In this document: one piece after another, positions 51,785 to 61,107 of the stretch | How the letters are laid out: every line of letters starts with the position of its first letter | Numbering within the stretch: position 1 is the stretch's first letter | Assembly: GCA_958413985.1 (NCBI GenBank) | Contig: CATYVZ010000007.1 | Span: 1-64,000 of the forward strand | Length of the DNA: 64,000 bases | Source: an uncultured Bacilli bacterium | Lineage (GTDB): Bacteria > Bacillota_I > Bacilli_A > RF39 > UBA660 | Reading direction: 5' to 3' | Translations under genes and position numbers: made by a program | The notes under the pieces: model-generated | Told to the model about the DNA's origin: nothing | The model's input: only the letters and a program-made list of their open reading frames with translations | Database searches by the model: none

Positions 51785-53926
51785 TTAAATTTTATTAGGA
51801 TTGAAATCAATTCCAACTGTTACTTGATTACTAGGGTATTTATCATTAATAAATTTTAAATACGAATAAATCTTTTTGGTATCTTTATATTTAATAATTA
51901 TTTGATAATAATAGATATTATTTATTTTAGGTATCACAGCTACCGTTGGTCCTAAGATAATTTCATCTTTTAAATTGTTTTTTAAATAAAAAACTATTTT
52001 ATTGCTTTCTTCTTCACATTTGATATCATTAGCCCCTTGAATTTTAATTAAACATAGGTTATAAAAAGGGGGATATTTCAATATTTTTCTAATTTTCATT
52101 TCTTCATTATAAAAACTTAAATAGTCATGGTTTTTAGCGCAAACCAAACTATAATGATCGATATTAAATCCTTGAATAATGACCTCACCCGATAAATTAC
52201 TTCTACCAGCCCGTCCTGAGACCTGATTTAGCAGTTGAAATGTTCTTTCACCACTTCTAAAATCGGGAATTGCTAAAGAAGCATCGCCATTTATAACACC
52301 TACTAATGTTACTTTAGGAAAATCTAATCCTTTGGCGATCATTTGGGTACCAATTAAAATGTTATAAATGCCATGTTCAAAATCGTTTATTATTTTTTTA
52401 TGTGCTTGTTTGGTTCTAGTAGTATCGACATCCATTCTAACTACTTTAGCATCATTAAACTCTTTTAGTACTTCTTCTTCTAATTTTTCTGTTCCCATAC
52501 CTCTTTCTTTAATATCGTGGCTTTCACATTTTGGACATTTATATAGCTTATTAGCTTCATAATTACAATAGTGACAGACCATTTTTTTAGATTTTAAATG
52601 GTAAGTTAGCGGAATATCGCATTTTGGACATTTATGGATAAATCCACAGTTGTTGCAAGTAGTAATAGTTGTATAACCTCTTCGATTTAACAAAATAATG
52701 ATCTGTTCGTTATTGTTTAATTTTTCATTTATCTTATCTTTTAAAACTTGTGAAAAAATGGTATTTTTATTTCTTATTTCTTCTTTCATATCGACTAAGG
52801 TAACTTTAGGTAGATTATTGTTAACTCTCGTTTTCATTTCCAATAGTTCGTAAATATTTGCTTTAGCTCTTGTGTAACTTTCGATCGAAGGTGTCGCACT
52901 ACCTAAGATGATTGGACAATTATAGTATTTAGCTCGATATAACCCCATATCGATCGCATTGTAACGTGGATTATTTTCTTGTTTATAAGTGTTGGAATGT
53001 TCTTCATCGATAATAATTATTCCAATATTAGAAAGTGGTGCGAAGACAGCACTTCTAGCACCAATAACGATGTTGACTTCTTTTCTTACAATCTTTCGCC
53101 ATTCATCATATTTTTCACCATTACTTAAATGGCTATGTAATATTGCAATGTTATTGCCAAATCTTCTTTTAAAGGTATTTACTAATTGTGGTGTTAAACT
53201 GATCTCTGGAACTAGAACTAAAGCTTGTTTTTGATTATTAATTACCGTTTTTATTAGTTGCATATAAACTTCGGTCTTTCCGGATCCCGTTACTCCATGC
53301 AACAAATAAGATTTAAAGGTATTTATGTTTATTTTAGAAATTACTGTCTGTTGCTCACTGGTTAAAACCGGTTCGTTTTCTAATCTTTCAATGTCTTCTT
53401 CTAATCGATATACTTCTTTTTCGTATTTTTCTATTATTCCTTTGTCAATTAATTTATTTATTGTATAAGAAGATATAGTATTAGCCTCTTTTAAAGAAAT
53501 ATCTTCATTATTTAATAAATTTATGATTATTTCTTCTTTTGCATTATTTGGGATGTAATCTTTGATTTTTCTTATATATAAAACAGTTTTTTTAGTTATT
53601 TTATTATTTATTTTAGCTTTTAAAGCTGTCGGTAACATGGTCTGATAAGCACTAGTCAAAGTACATAATGTTTTTTTACTAAGGTATTTACCTAAATCTA
53701 ATAATTCCTTGTTTAAAATTGGTGTTTCATCAACTAAATCAATAATTTCTTTTAATTCATACTCACTAGGAATTTTGTCTTTAATATCGACGACAAAACC
53801 TTCTAATTTTTGTTTTCCAAAAGGTACTAAAACCCGAATACCTATTTGGACCTTTAAATTAGAAGGAATTAAATATGTGAAAGTTTTATCGATTTTTTGA
53901 ATTTCTACTAAGACTTCTGCTATCAC
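51785..53926 (-). CDS. priA: primosomal protein N' (replication restart helicase PriA)
   Basis: The 713-residue protein starts with GTG 53926 behind TTGGTGAG. The N-terminal 3'-DNA-binding domain (about 1-100) is followed by helicase motifs LLHGVTGSGKTEVYMQ (Walker A, about 212-227), IIIIDEEHSNTYKQ (DEEH), LGSATPSIES, and zinc-binding cysteine pairs CNNCGF, CPKC, CHYC and CPKC (about 418-465), then QVSGRAGR. It restarts stalled forks. Length is slightly below the usual 730-800. Confidence 0.97.
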   Translation of the reverse strand: MIAEVLVEIQKIDKTFTYLIPSNLKVQIGIRVLVPFGKQKLEGFVVDIKDKIPSEYELKEIIDLVDETPILNKELLDLGKYLSKKTLCTLTSAYQTMLPTALKAKINNKITKKTVLYIRKIKDYIPNNAKEEIIINLLNNEDISLKEANTISSYTINKLIDKGIIEKYEKEVYRLEEDIERLENEPVLTSEQQTVISKININTFKSYLLHGVTGSGKTEVYMQLIKTVINNQKQALVLVPEISLTPQLVNTFKRRFGNNIAILHSHLSNGEKYDEWRKIVRKEVNIVIGARSAVFAPLSNIGIIIIDEEHSNTYKQENNPRYNAIDMGLYRAKYYNCPIILGSATPSIESYTRAKANIYELLEMKTRVNNNLPKVTLVDMKEEIRNKNTIFSQVLKDKINEKLNNNEQIIILLNRRGYTTITTCNNCGFIHKCPKCDIPLTYHLKSKKMVCHYCNYEANKLYKCPKCESHDIKERGMGTEKLEEEVLKEFNDAKVVRMDVDTTRTKQAHKKIINDFEHGIYNILIGTQMIAKGLDFPKVTLVGVINGDASLAIPDFRSGERTFQLLNQVSGRAGRSNLSGEVIIQGFNIDHYSLVCAKNHDYLSFYNEEMKIRKILKYPPFYNLCLIKIQGANDIKCEEESNKIVFYLKNNLKDEIILGPTVAVIPKINNIYYYQIIIKYKDTKKIYSYLKFINDKYPSNQVTVGIDFNPNKI

Positions 53927-54055
53927 TATCTCACCAAGTTCATTTTAGCATTGAACTATGACTTGGTCAAGTTAAAATAATTCATTTTGCTGAATATTCT
54001 AGACTTTTATATTCAATTTTATTACACTTTTACATATTCTATATATAGAAATGAG

Positions 54056-54967
54056 GTGATTACTATTAACGATATATATCAAAACGCTATGTGTAAAATT
54101 GAGCAAGACCAAAAATGTAAACCTTCATGTGTAACTTGTATCGGAGCAACCGGACCAACTGGTCCAACTGGACCCGCAGGACCTACAACTGTCGCTGTTG
54201 GTTTAACAACGACTGGTGCTCCTGGTAGTACTGCAAGTGTTATAAATGCCGGTACAAATACAAACGCTGTTCTTGATTTTGTTATTCCTGCTGGAGCAAC
54301 CGGACCTACCGGACCGACTGGGCCAACCGGACCTCAAGGAATTCAAGGTATCCAAGGGATTCAAGGAGTCGCAGGAGCGACTGGACCGACCGGGCCTACT
54401 GGACCTACTGGAACTGGGGCAACTGGACCGACTGGACCTACTGGACCAAGCGTTACACCTACTTTAACTATCGGTACTGTAACTACTGGAGCTACTGCGG
54501 CAGCTTCTATAACCGGTGTTTCTCCTAATTTCTTTTTGAACTTAACAATTCCATCAGGAGCAACTTGAGCAACCGGACCTACTGGAGCTACTGGGGCAAC
54601 TGGACCTACTGGAGCTACTGGGGCAACTGGACCTACCGGACCTACTGGAGCTGGAGCTACTGGTGCGACTGGACCTACTGGACCTACCGGAGCTGCTGGT
54701 GCGACTGGACCTACTGGGCCTACTGGAGCTGCTGGTGCGACTGGACCTACTGGGCCTACCGGAGCTGCTGGTGCGACTGGACCTACCGGACCTACCGGAG
54801 CTGCTGGTGCGACTGGACCTACTGGGCCTACCGGAGCTGTTGGTGCGACTGGACCTACCGGACCTACCGGAGCTGCTGGAGCAACCGGACCTACCGGAGC
54901 TGCTGGAGCAACTGGACCTACCGGACCTACCGGAGCAACTGGACCTACTGGACCTACTGGACCATAA
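54056..54967 (+). pseudogene. collagen-like protein gene split by an in-frame TGA
   Basis: The frame runs from about 54056 to the TAA at 54965-54967. A TGA at 54566-54568 replaces the GGA expected in the repeat and divides it into a 5' part (about 170 residues) and a 3' part of over 130 residues of pure Gly-Pro/Ala-Thr repeats. The 5' part has a Cys-rich head ([17 protein letters not shown]), two repeat blocks and two short globular modules ([15 protein letters not shown] and [15 protein letters not shown]). The start is uncertain: SD GAGGTG at 54053 is followed by GTG 54056, ATT 54065 or ATG 54089. It may be a real nonsense mutation or a sequencing error. Confidence 0.7.
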
Positions 54968-54998
54968 TAAAAAAAGCTTTGATAGCTTTTTTTATTAT
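54964..54998 (+). terminator. terminator of the collagen-like gene at 54 kb
   Basis: A perfect 15-bp inverted repeat, ataataaaaaaagct / agctttttttattat, with a 5-base loop, overlapping the stop codon. Confidence 0.85.
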
Positions 54999-55047
54999 GA
55001 TATAACAATTGAAATTAACAAAAAATTCACTAATCTTAACAATACTA

Positions 55048-55971
55048 TTAAATAATACTATCACGAGTGAAAACTTTGATATTGTCTAAAGTGTATACAT
55101 TTAATACACCTTTTTTATTAGTTTTTATAAAGCACAAGCCTTTAACTACAATATCATTATGATCAACTAAAACAACATGTTTCTTCAAATTATGATCAAT
55201 TTTTTTATAATATCTTTCAACTTTCAAATTGTTAGACAGATAAAAAACTAAATCGATATCTTCTGCTTCAACAACTAAATATTTATCGATAACAATAGTC
55301 TGAAATCCCTTAATTTGATAAGTTATCGGTTTGATTTCTTTTTTAGGAATAATTTTTTTTAGTTCATCGCCAGAAACATAGTTTGAAATATCACCTTCAC
55401 TTAACAAACCAGGAGTATCTACCAAAATAAAATCACCTAAATTTATTTCGATTGTATTTAAAGTAGTACTTGGTAATGGACTAGTCGTTATTTCAGTATT
55501 TTTATCAGAATAATTATAGATTAGTTTATTAATGAGTGTTGACTTCCCAGCATTAGTAAAACCAACAACATAAACCTTATCCGATTTCTTATATTGATTA
55601 ATCTTATTCCATAATTCATCTAAATTATAATTTTTGTTACTACTAACAACTAACATATCAATAAAATCAATATGATAATCATAATTAATAAACTTATTCA
55701 AAGATATACTTTTAGGAAACAAATCCCTTTTAGTCAAAACTAATAAAATATCATTTTTAATATATTTTCTAATCAAAGATAAATCATCTAAATTAAATAA
55801 ATCAACTACTAATAAAACTAAACTGTTGCTTTGATTAATATCAGTTAAAATAGGAATAAAATCTAAATTACTTTTACTAATCACCTTATAATCGTTATAA
55901 TGTTTAATTCTAAAACATCTTTCACATAAATATTTTTCAGTTAAAACACCACAACCACTACATTTATTCAT
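55048..55971 (-). CDS. yqeH: YqeH-type circularly permuted ribosome biogenesis GTPase
   Basis: The protein is 307 residues from ATG 55971 (AAAGGA upstream). A zinc finger (CSGCGV...CERCF) comes first. GTPase motifs are permuted: G4 LTKRD (about 80), then G1 VVGFTNAGKSTL (about 140), G2 region and G3 LVDTPGL (about 185). YqeH helps assemble the small ribosomal subunit. It overlaps yqeG by 8 bp, the conserved pair. Confidence 0.95.
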   Translation of the reverse strand: MNKCSGCGVLTEKYLCERCFRIKHYNDYKVISKSNLDFIPILTDINQSNSLVLLVVDLFNLDDLSLIRKYIKNDILLVLTKRDLFPKSISLNKFINYDYHIDFIDMLVVSSNKNYNLDELWNKINQYKKSDKVYVVGFTNAGKSTLINKLIYNYSDKNTEITTSPLPSTTLNTIEINLGDFILVDTPGLLSEGDISNYVSGDELKKIIPKKEIKPITYQIKGFQTIVIDKYLVVEAEDIDLVFYLSNNLKVERYYKKIDHNLKKHVVLVDHNDIVVKGLCFIKTNKKGVLNVYTLDNIKVFTRDSII

Positions 55972-56485
55972 AGTATTTTCCTTTAGTGAACAAATCATTG
56001 TCGCGCAATTTTTTCAATATTTTCTTTTCGAAATGGCGATTGATTCTAGTCATTTTATTTTCTTTAGTTCCGATCGGATTCACTAATATCGTAGTAATAC
56101 CAATATTATTTCCTCCTTTAACATCAGTTAACAACTGATCTCCAATACTAGCCACTGAAGCAACATTTAATTTGTACTCATCTAACAACTTCATGTATTT
56201 TCTTTTAAATGGCTTCATTGCCATGGCACAACAATCGACATCCAATTCATCCTTAAATGGTTTAACACGAGTTTTAGGACTATTGGAAAATATCACTATT
56301 TTAAAGCCTTTAGTTTTTAAATCATCAAATAATTCTTTAACTTTTTTATTAGGTTTTTTTATCGTTATTGGCGCAATAGTATTGTCCAAATCAAACAATA
56401 AACATTTTATTCCTCTATTATATAAAGCATCATAATTAATAGCATAAATACTCTTTTGATAAATATCTGGTATATATTTTTCCAT
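55964..56485 (-). CDS. yqeG: YqeG-family HAD phosphatase
   Basis: The protein is 173 residues from ATG 56485 (AGGAG nine bases upstream). The HAD IIIA motif I is LLFDLDNTIAP (about 27-37), motif II IFSNSPKTR, then MAMKPFKRKYMK with Lys and VASIGDQLLTDVKGGNNIG (motif IV). The family resembles phosphatidylglycerophosphate phosphatases; the substrate here is not shown. Confidence 0.9.
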   Translation of the reverse strand: MEKYIPDIYQKSIYAINYDALYNRGIKCLLFDLDNTIAPITIKKPNKKVKELFDDLKTKGFKIVIFSNSPKTRVKPFKDELDVDCCAMAMKPFKRKYMKLLDEYKLNVASVASIGDQLLTDVKGGNNIGITTILVNPIGTKENKMTRINRHFEKKILKKLRDNDLFTKGKYYE

Positions 56486-56578
56486 ATCTAACAACTCCTA
56501 TTAATAATTATATCAATATATTAACAAAAATAAAATACTTTATAATAATTTATTAAAATAAAGCTTATTCCAAAATAA

Positions 56579-56614
56579 AATATTATTTATTAATAATATT
56601 TAATAAATAATATT
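56579..56614 (-). terminator. terminator of metG
   Basis: A perfect 14-bp inverted repeat, aatattatttatta / taataaataatatt, followed on the minus strand by TTTATTTTGG. It overlaps the metG stop by two bases. Confidence 0.7.
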
Positions 56615-58211
56615 AGTCATCAATTCGTTCAAATAACAAATCTAAACTATTGATTTTAATATCACCATTTAACTGATATTCTTCCCATTTAAATGGTTTT
56701 AAACTTAACATATTTTTAATCTTATCAGCACTACTAGGTATAAATGGATGCAATAAATTAGATAGATTAGCCATAATATAGACACAAGTATAAGTTGTTT
56801 CATTAAATGCATCCATATCTTCTTTAACTTGAACCCAAGGTTGTCTTTCATCATAATATTTATTACCCAAAGTTACATAATCGATAATAGTGTTAAGGGC
56901 TTGTTTTAATTCACCATCTTCGATTAATTTACCAACCTCACCGTAAATAGCTTTAGTTCTAGCCATAATATCTATATCGATTGGAGCTTTTTTAATAACT
57001 CCATCAAACTTCTTATTGATAAAAGATAAATTACGATTGATAAAATTACCTAATACTCCTACCAAAAATTTATTGTGAGCTAAAACAAGATCAGAAGATG
57101 AAAAATTGACATCTTTTTTTTCTGGACCATTAGCGATCATATAATATCTAACAGTATCTTTATTATACTTGCTAACTAATTCATCCATCGTAATTAAATT
57201 ACCTTTACTTTTACTCATCTTTTCATCATTCATATTAACATATTCCGAAGAAATAATCTTTTTAGGTAATTGCCATTTAGTGTTGATAGCATTTAATAAA
57301 GCTGGATAAATAACAGTATGGAAAGTGATGTTATCTTTACCGTGAACAAAATAAGTAATTAAGTTTTCTTTATCCGTTAAGAATTCGTCAAAATTAATAT
57401 TACGATCCTCGCAAACTTTCATACTAGCTGTTAAATAACCTAAAACAGCTTCGATCCAAACATAGATTTTTTTATCTTGATAATTATCGACTGGAACATC
57501 GACACCCCACGTTAATTGACGAGTAGTAGCGCGATCGATCAGTCCTAAATTAAGATATTTCTTAGTTTCGTTGATCGCGTTTTTACGCCAATCATTTTCT
57601 CTATTGACAACTAATTTTTCTAATACTTTTTGAAAAGCAGATAACTTAAAATATAGGTGTTTATTCTTTTTAATAATCGTTGCTTCACCACATAGTTTAC
57701 AATGTTTATCTTTTAATTCTTTAGGATTAATAGGACTTAAACAATTATCACATTGATCGCCTGATGCCTGACCATGACAATGAGGACATGTCCCAACTAT
57801 TTCCCGATCAGATAAATATTCATTACATTTAGGACAGTAATCTTGTTCATCTTCTTGTTCATAGATATAACCATTATCTAAAATCGTTTTAAAAAATTCT
57901 TGAACATGTTTTTTGTGTTCTTCTGTCATAGTAGCTGTATAAAAATCATAAGAAAAGTCTAAGTTTTTAAAACTGTTGACAAATTCCTCGTGATATTTAA
58001 CAGCAATACTTTCAGGAGTTACCCCTTCTTTTTTTGCTCTTACTGTAATAGGTGTACCATGACAATCAGTTCCTGATACATATATTACTCTATTACCACA
58101 ACCACGGTGATACCTTGCAATGATATCGGCAGGAAGTAACGCCGCTAAATGACCAATATGTAAAGAATTATTGGCATAAGGCCAAGCTCCTCCTATTAAT
58201 ATATCTTTCAT
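56613..58211 (-). CDS. metG: methionyl-tRNA synthetase
   Basis: The 532-residue class I synthetase has HIGH motif as PYANNSLHIGHLAALLPADI (about 11-30), a four-Cys-pair zinc knuckle (CPKC, CPHC, CDNC, CKLC, about 126-178) and MSKSKGN (about 333). It lacks the C-terminal EMAP domain of some MetRS. It directly follows leuS (2-base gap), so the pair is cotranscribed. No T-box is visible. Confidence 0.97.
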   Translation of the reverse strand: MKDILIGGAWPYANNSLHIGHLAALLPADIIARYHRGCGNRVIYVSGTDCHGTPITVRAKKEGVTPESIAVKYHEEFVNSFKNLDFSYDFYTATMTEEHKKHVQEFFKTILDNGYIYEQEDEQDYCPKCNEYLSDREIVGTCPHCHGQASGDQCDNCLSPINPKELKDKHCKLCGEATIIKKNKHLYFKLSAFQKVLEKLVVNRENDWRKNAINETKKYLNLGLIDRATTRQLTWGVDVPVDNYQDKKIYVWIEAVLGYLTASMKVCEDRNINFDEFLTDKENLITYFVHGKDNITFHTVIYPALLNAINTKWQLPKKIISSEYVNMNDEKMSKSKGNLITMDELVSKYNKDTVRYYMIANGPEKKDVNFSSSDLVLAHNKFLVGVLGNFINRNLSFINKKFDGVIKKAPIDIDIMARTKAIYGEVGKLIEDGELKQALNTIIDYVTLGNKYYDERQPWVQVKEDMDAFNETTYTCVYIMANLSNLLHPFIPSSADKIKNMLSLKPFKWEEYQLNGDIKINSLDLLFERIDD

Positions 58212-58213
58212 TT

Positions 58214-60595
58214 TTATTCTCCTTTTATAACAATATTAACTAGTTTTTTAGGGACAGTTATAACTTTGACAATTTCTTTATTGTCAATATATTTTCTAAC
58301 ATTTTCTAACTCTTTAGCTAAAGTTTCCATTTCTTCTTTAGTAGTATCCATACTTACTTCTATTTTACCTCTTACTTTACCGTTAACCTGAACAACCATC
58401 TCAAACATTTCTTCTTTTGTTTTTTCTTCATCATAAGTAGGCCATGACTCATAAGCAATCGTTTTATTATGACCTAATCTATTCCATAATTCTTCAGTAA
58501 TAAAAGGAATGATCGGATTCAATAATTTAAGTAAGTTTTCAGCATATTCTAACGGAAATAATGGTTCTTTATAAACAGCGTTGACAAAAACCATAATTTG
58601 ACTAATAGCAGTATTGAAGTTTAAAGTTTCATAGTCGTTAGTAACTTTTTTAACCGTTTGATGATATACTCTTTCTAAATTTTTGTTTTCTTCATCTTTA
58701 ATATTTCCTTCAGTATACAAACGATATACTCTTTCGATGAAACGATGAGCTCCAACTACCCCTTGTTCACTCCATGGTTTACTCATCTCTAAAGGTCCCA
58801 TAAACATTTCATATAGTCTTAATGTATCTGCACCATATTCCTTTATAACTTCATCTGGGTTGATAACATTTCCTCTTGATTTACTCATTTTTTCGTTATT
58901 AGATCCTAAAATCATACCTTGATGAAATAGTTTTTGAAATGGTTCTTTTACATTGACAATTCCTTTTTCATATAAATAATGATTCCACATTCTAGAATAT
59001 AATAAATGGCCAACGGCATGTTCAGAGCCACCGATATATAAATCGACAGGCATCCAATGATCGATTAATTTTTTATCAGCTATATTATCTTCATTATGTG
59101 GATCAATATATCTTAAGAAATACCAACTTGATCCTGCTGAACCAGGCATAGTTGAAGTTTCTCTTTTGCCACTGATGCCATTAACTGTTACGTTGACCCA
59201 ATCAGTAGCCTTTTCTAAAGGGGAAGCTCCATCTTTAGAAGGACTATAATCTTCTAATTCTGGCAAAATTAAAGGTAAATTTTCTTCTAATATATCTTCG
59301 CCATTTTCTAAATGAATAATCGGAATCGGTTCACCCCAATATCTTTGACGAGCAAAGATCCATTCTCTTAAACGATAATTGATCTGTTTATATCCTAAGT
59401 TATTTTCTTCTAACCAACTAATCATTTTAGCGATAGCTTCTTCTTTATTTAAACCATTTAAAAATTCAGAATTAATATGTAACCCATCACCAACATAAGC
59501 TTCTTTACCAACATCGCCACCAGCGATAACCGGAATAATTTCTAGATCAAATTTTTTAGCAAATTCATAATCTCTTTCATCGTGAGCAGGAACTGCCATA
59601 ATAGCTCCAGTTCCATAAGTAGCTAAAACATAGTCTGATATCCAAATTGGAATTTTTTTACTGTTAACGGGATTAATAGCATAAGCCCCTGTAAACACAC
59701 CTGTTTTTTCCTTGTTTAGTTCTGTTCTTTCTAAATCGGATTTAGAAGCACAAACTCTTTTATATTCTAAAACTTGATTTTTATATTCATCGGTCGTGAT
59801 TTTGTCAACTAAATCATGTTCTGGTGATAAAACACAGTATGTTGCGCCAAATAAGGTATCACATCTAGTGGTGAAAACGGTAAATTCAAACTCGTTTACT
59901 TTAAATTTGACATGAGCTCCAACTGACTTACCGATCCAATTTCTTTGCATTTCTTTAGTTGATTCAGGCCAATCGATCGTATTTAGTCCAGCCAATAGTT
60001 TTTCTGCATATTTAGGAATATCGATTACCCATTGCTTCATATTTTTTCTAATGACTGGGAAACCTCCACGTTCACTTTTACCATCGATTACCTCATCATT
60101 AGCTAAAACTGTTCCTAGTTCCTGACACCAGTTAACTGGCATATCGATTTGTTTAGCTAAACCATCTTTATATAACTCGCTAAAAATCCACTGAGTCCAT
60201 TTATAATAACTAGGGTCACAAGTTGAAACTACTCGGTCCCAATCAAAAGAAAAACCTAGCATTTTTAGTTGTTCTGTAAATGTCGTAATGTTTTTTAAAG
60301 TAAAGCCTTCTGGATGATTTCCTGTATTAATGGCATATTGCTCAGCTGGTAAGCCAAAAGCATCAAATCCCATTGGATGTAGTACATTATATCCTTGCAT
60401 CCTTTTCATTCTTGAAACAATATCAGTTGCTGTATACCCTTCTGGATGTCCAACATGTAGTCCTTGGCCAGATGGATAAGGAAACATATCTAAAGCATAA
60501 AATTTAGGTTTACTAAAATCCCATACATCCGTTTTAAAAGTTTCATTTTCTTCCCAGTATTTTCGCCATTTTTTTTCTATTTCTTTTGTATTCAT
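58214..60595 (-). CDS. leuS: leucyl-tRNA synthetase
   Basis: The protein is about 793 residues from ATG 60595 (GGGGAGTGTTAAT upstream). HIGH motif is [20 protein letters not shown] (about 39-58), the editing domain has the [12 protein letters not shown] and [19 protein letters not shown] blocks, and the KMSKS motif is [10 protein letters not shown] (about 569). It ends at TAA 2 bases before the metG start. Confidence 0.98.
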   Translation of the reverse strand: MNTKEIEKKWRKYWEENETFKTDVWDFSKPKFYALDMFPYPSGQGLHVGHPEGYTATDIVSRMKRMQGYNVLHPMGFDAFGLPAEQYAINTGNHPEGFTLKNITTFTEQLKMLGFSFDWDRVVSTCDPSYYKWTQWIFSELYKDGLAKQIDMPVNWCQELGTVLANDEVIDGKSERGGFPVIRKNMKQWVIDIPKYAEKLLAGLNTIDWPESTKEMQRNWIGKSVGAHVKFKVNEFEFTVFTTRCDTLFGATYCVLSPEHDLVDKITTDEYKNQVLEYKRVCASKSDLERTELNKEKTGVFTGAYAINPVNSKKIPIWISDYVLATYGTGAIMAVPAHDERDYEFAKKFDLEIIPVIAGGDVGKEAYVGDGLHINSEFLNGLNKEEAIAKMISWLEENNLGYKQINYRLREWIFARQRYWGEPIPIIHLENGEDILEENLPLILPELEDYSPSKDGASPLEKATDWVNVTVNGISGKRETSTMPGSAGSSWYFLRYIDPHNEDNIADKKLIDHWMPVDLYIGGSEHAVGHLLYSRMWNHYLYEKGIVNVKEPFQKLFHQGMILGSNNEKMSKSRGNVINPDEVIKEYGADTLRLYEMFMGPLEMSKPWSEQGVVGAHRFIERVYRLYTEGNIKDEENKNLERVYHQTVKKVTNDYETLNFNTAISQIMVFVNAVYKEPLFPLEYAENLLKLLNPIIPFITEELWNRLGHNKTIAYESWPTYDEEKTKEEMFEMVVQVNGKVRGKIEVSMDTTKEEMETLAKELENVRKYIDNKEIVKVITVPKKLVNIVIKGE

Positions 60596-60652
60596 ATTAA
60601 CACTCCCCATTTAAGTTTTATAAAACTAACTAATTTAATCAAGCATTTAGAT

Positions 60653-60997
60653 TTATTGATTTTGTATTTTTTTTAAATAATTACCAAGCAAACTATAAAA
60701 TATTAGTATTAATGGTATTAAAACTAATAAACCAACTAATAACTGTAAAAAAATATTTTCAACTAAAAATGTCGCACTAAAAGCTAATGCAATAATTAAA
60801 GAATTGGTAAGACCTAAAACATTGGTAAATTTGCGCATATTTATTTTATTGACATTTAATTTATATTTTTTTACAAAATACATTACTTGGTTGCTCTTTT
60901 TAAATTTATCATATTTTTTCTTTTGTAGTATTACTGTGAATAAATAAAATAAATATACTAAAAAAAATGCAATAATAAAAGCTATAAAATATTTCAT
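60653..60997 (-). CDS. small membrane protein of unknown function
   Basis: The 114-residue protein has a hydrophobic N-terminus (about 4-24), a basic middle (KKKYDKFKKSNQVMYFVKKYKLN) and two more helices (about 62-105). AGGTTAAACC before ATG. It lies upstream of leuS in the same direction, but with 57 bases between. No family recognised. Confidence 0.6.
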   Translation of the reverse strand: MKYFIAFIIAFFLVYLFYLFTVILQKKKYDKFKKSNQVMYFVKKYKLNVNKINMRKFTNVLGLTNSLIIALAFSATFLVENIFLQLLVGLLVLIPLILIFYSLLGNYLKKIQNQ

Positions 60998-61085
60998 GGT
61001 TTAACCTCCAAACTATGTACTATTATATTATAAAATAAGACTAATTACAATAATTTTAAGAAAATAAAAGACAAATAAGTAAAAA

Positions 61086-61107
61086 AATAACGCTTTAAAG
61101 CGTTATT
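61086..61107 (-). terminator. terminator of the GH31 gene
   Basis: A perfect 11-bp inverted repeat, aataacgcttt / aaagcgttatt, followed on the minus strand by TTTTTAC. It overlaps the stop codon. Confidence 0.85.

Noticed and set aside
54566..54568. TGA read as an amino acid (Gly or Trp)
   Set aside because: gpr and fmt end in TGA at their expected length, and Trp is encoded by TGG throughout, so the standard code applies.
54361..55008. Minus-strand open frame of 215 codons encoding a Gly-Pro-Val/Ala-Pro repeat
   Set aside because: It is the mirror of the collagen repeat on the plus strand. Low-complexity GGA/CCT repeats keep all frames open. It has no ribosome site and overlaps the real gene.
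54565..55055. Two further plus-strand frames within the second half of the collagen repeat
   Set aside because: Both are out of frame with the Gly-X-Thr pattern and are products of the repeat's codon bias.
60596..60652. T-box leader ahead of leuS/metG
   Set aside because: Only 57 bases separate leuS from the upstream gene, too short for a T-box, and no anticodon-like stem is seen.
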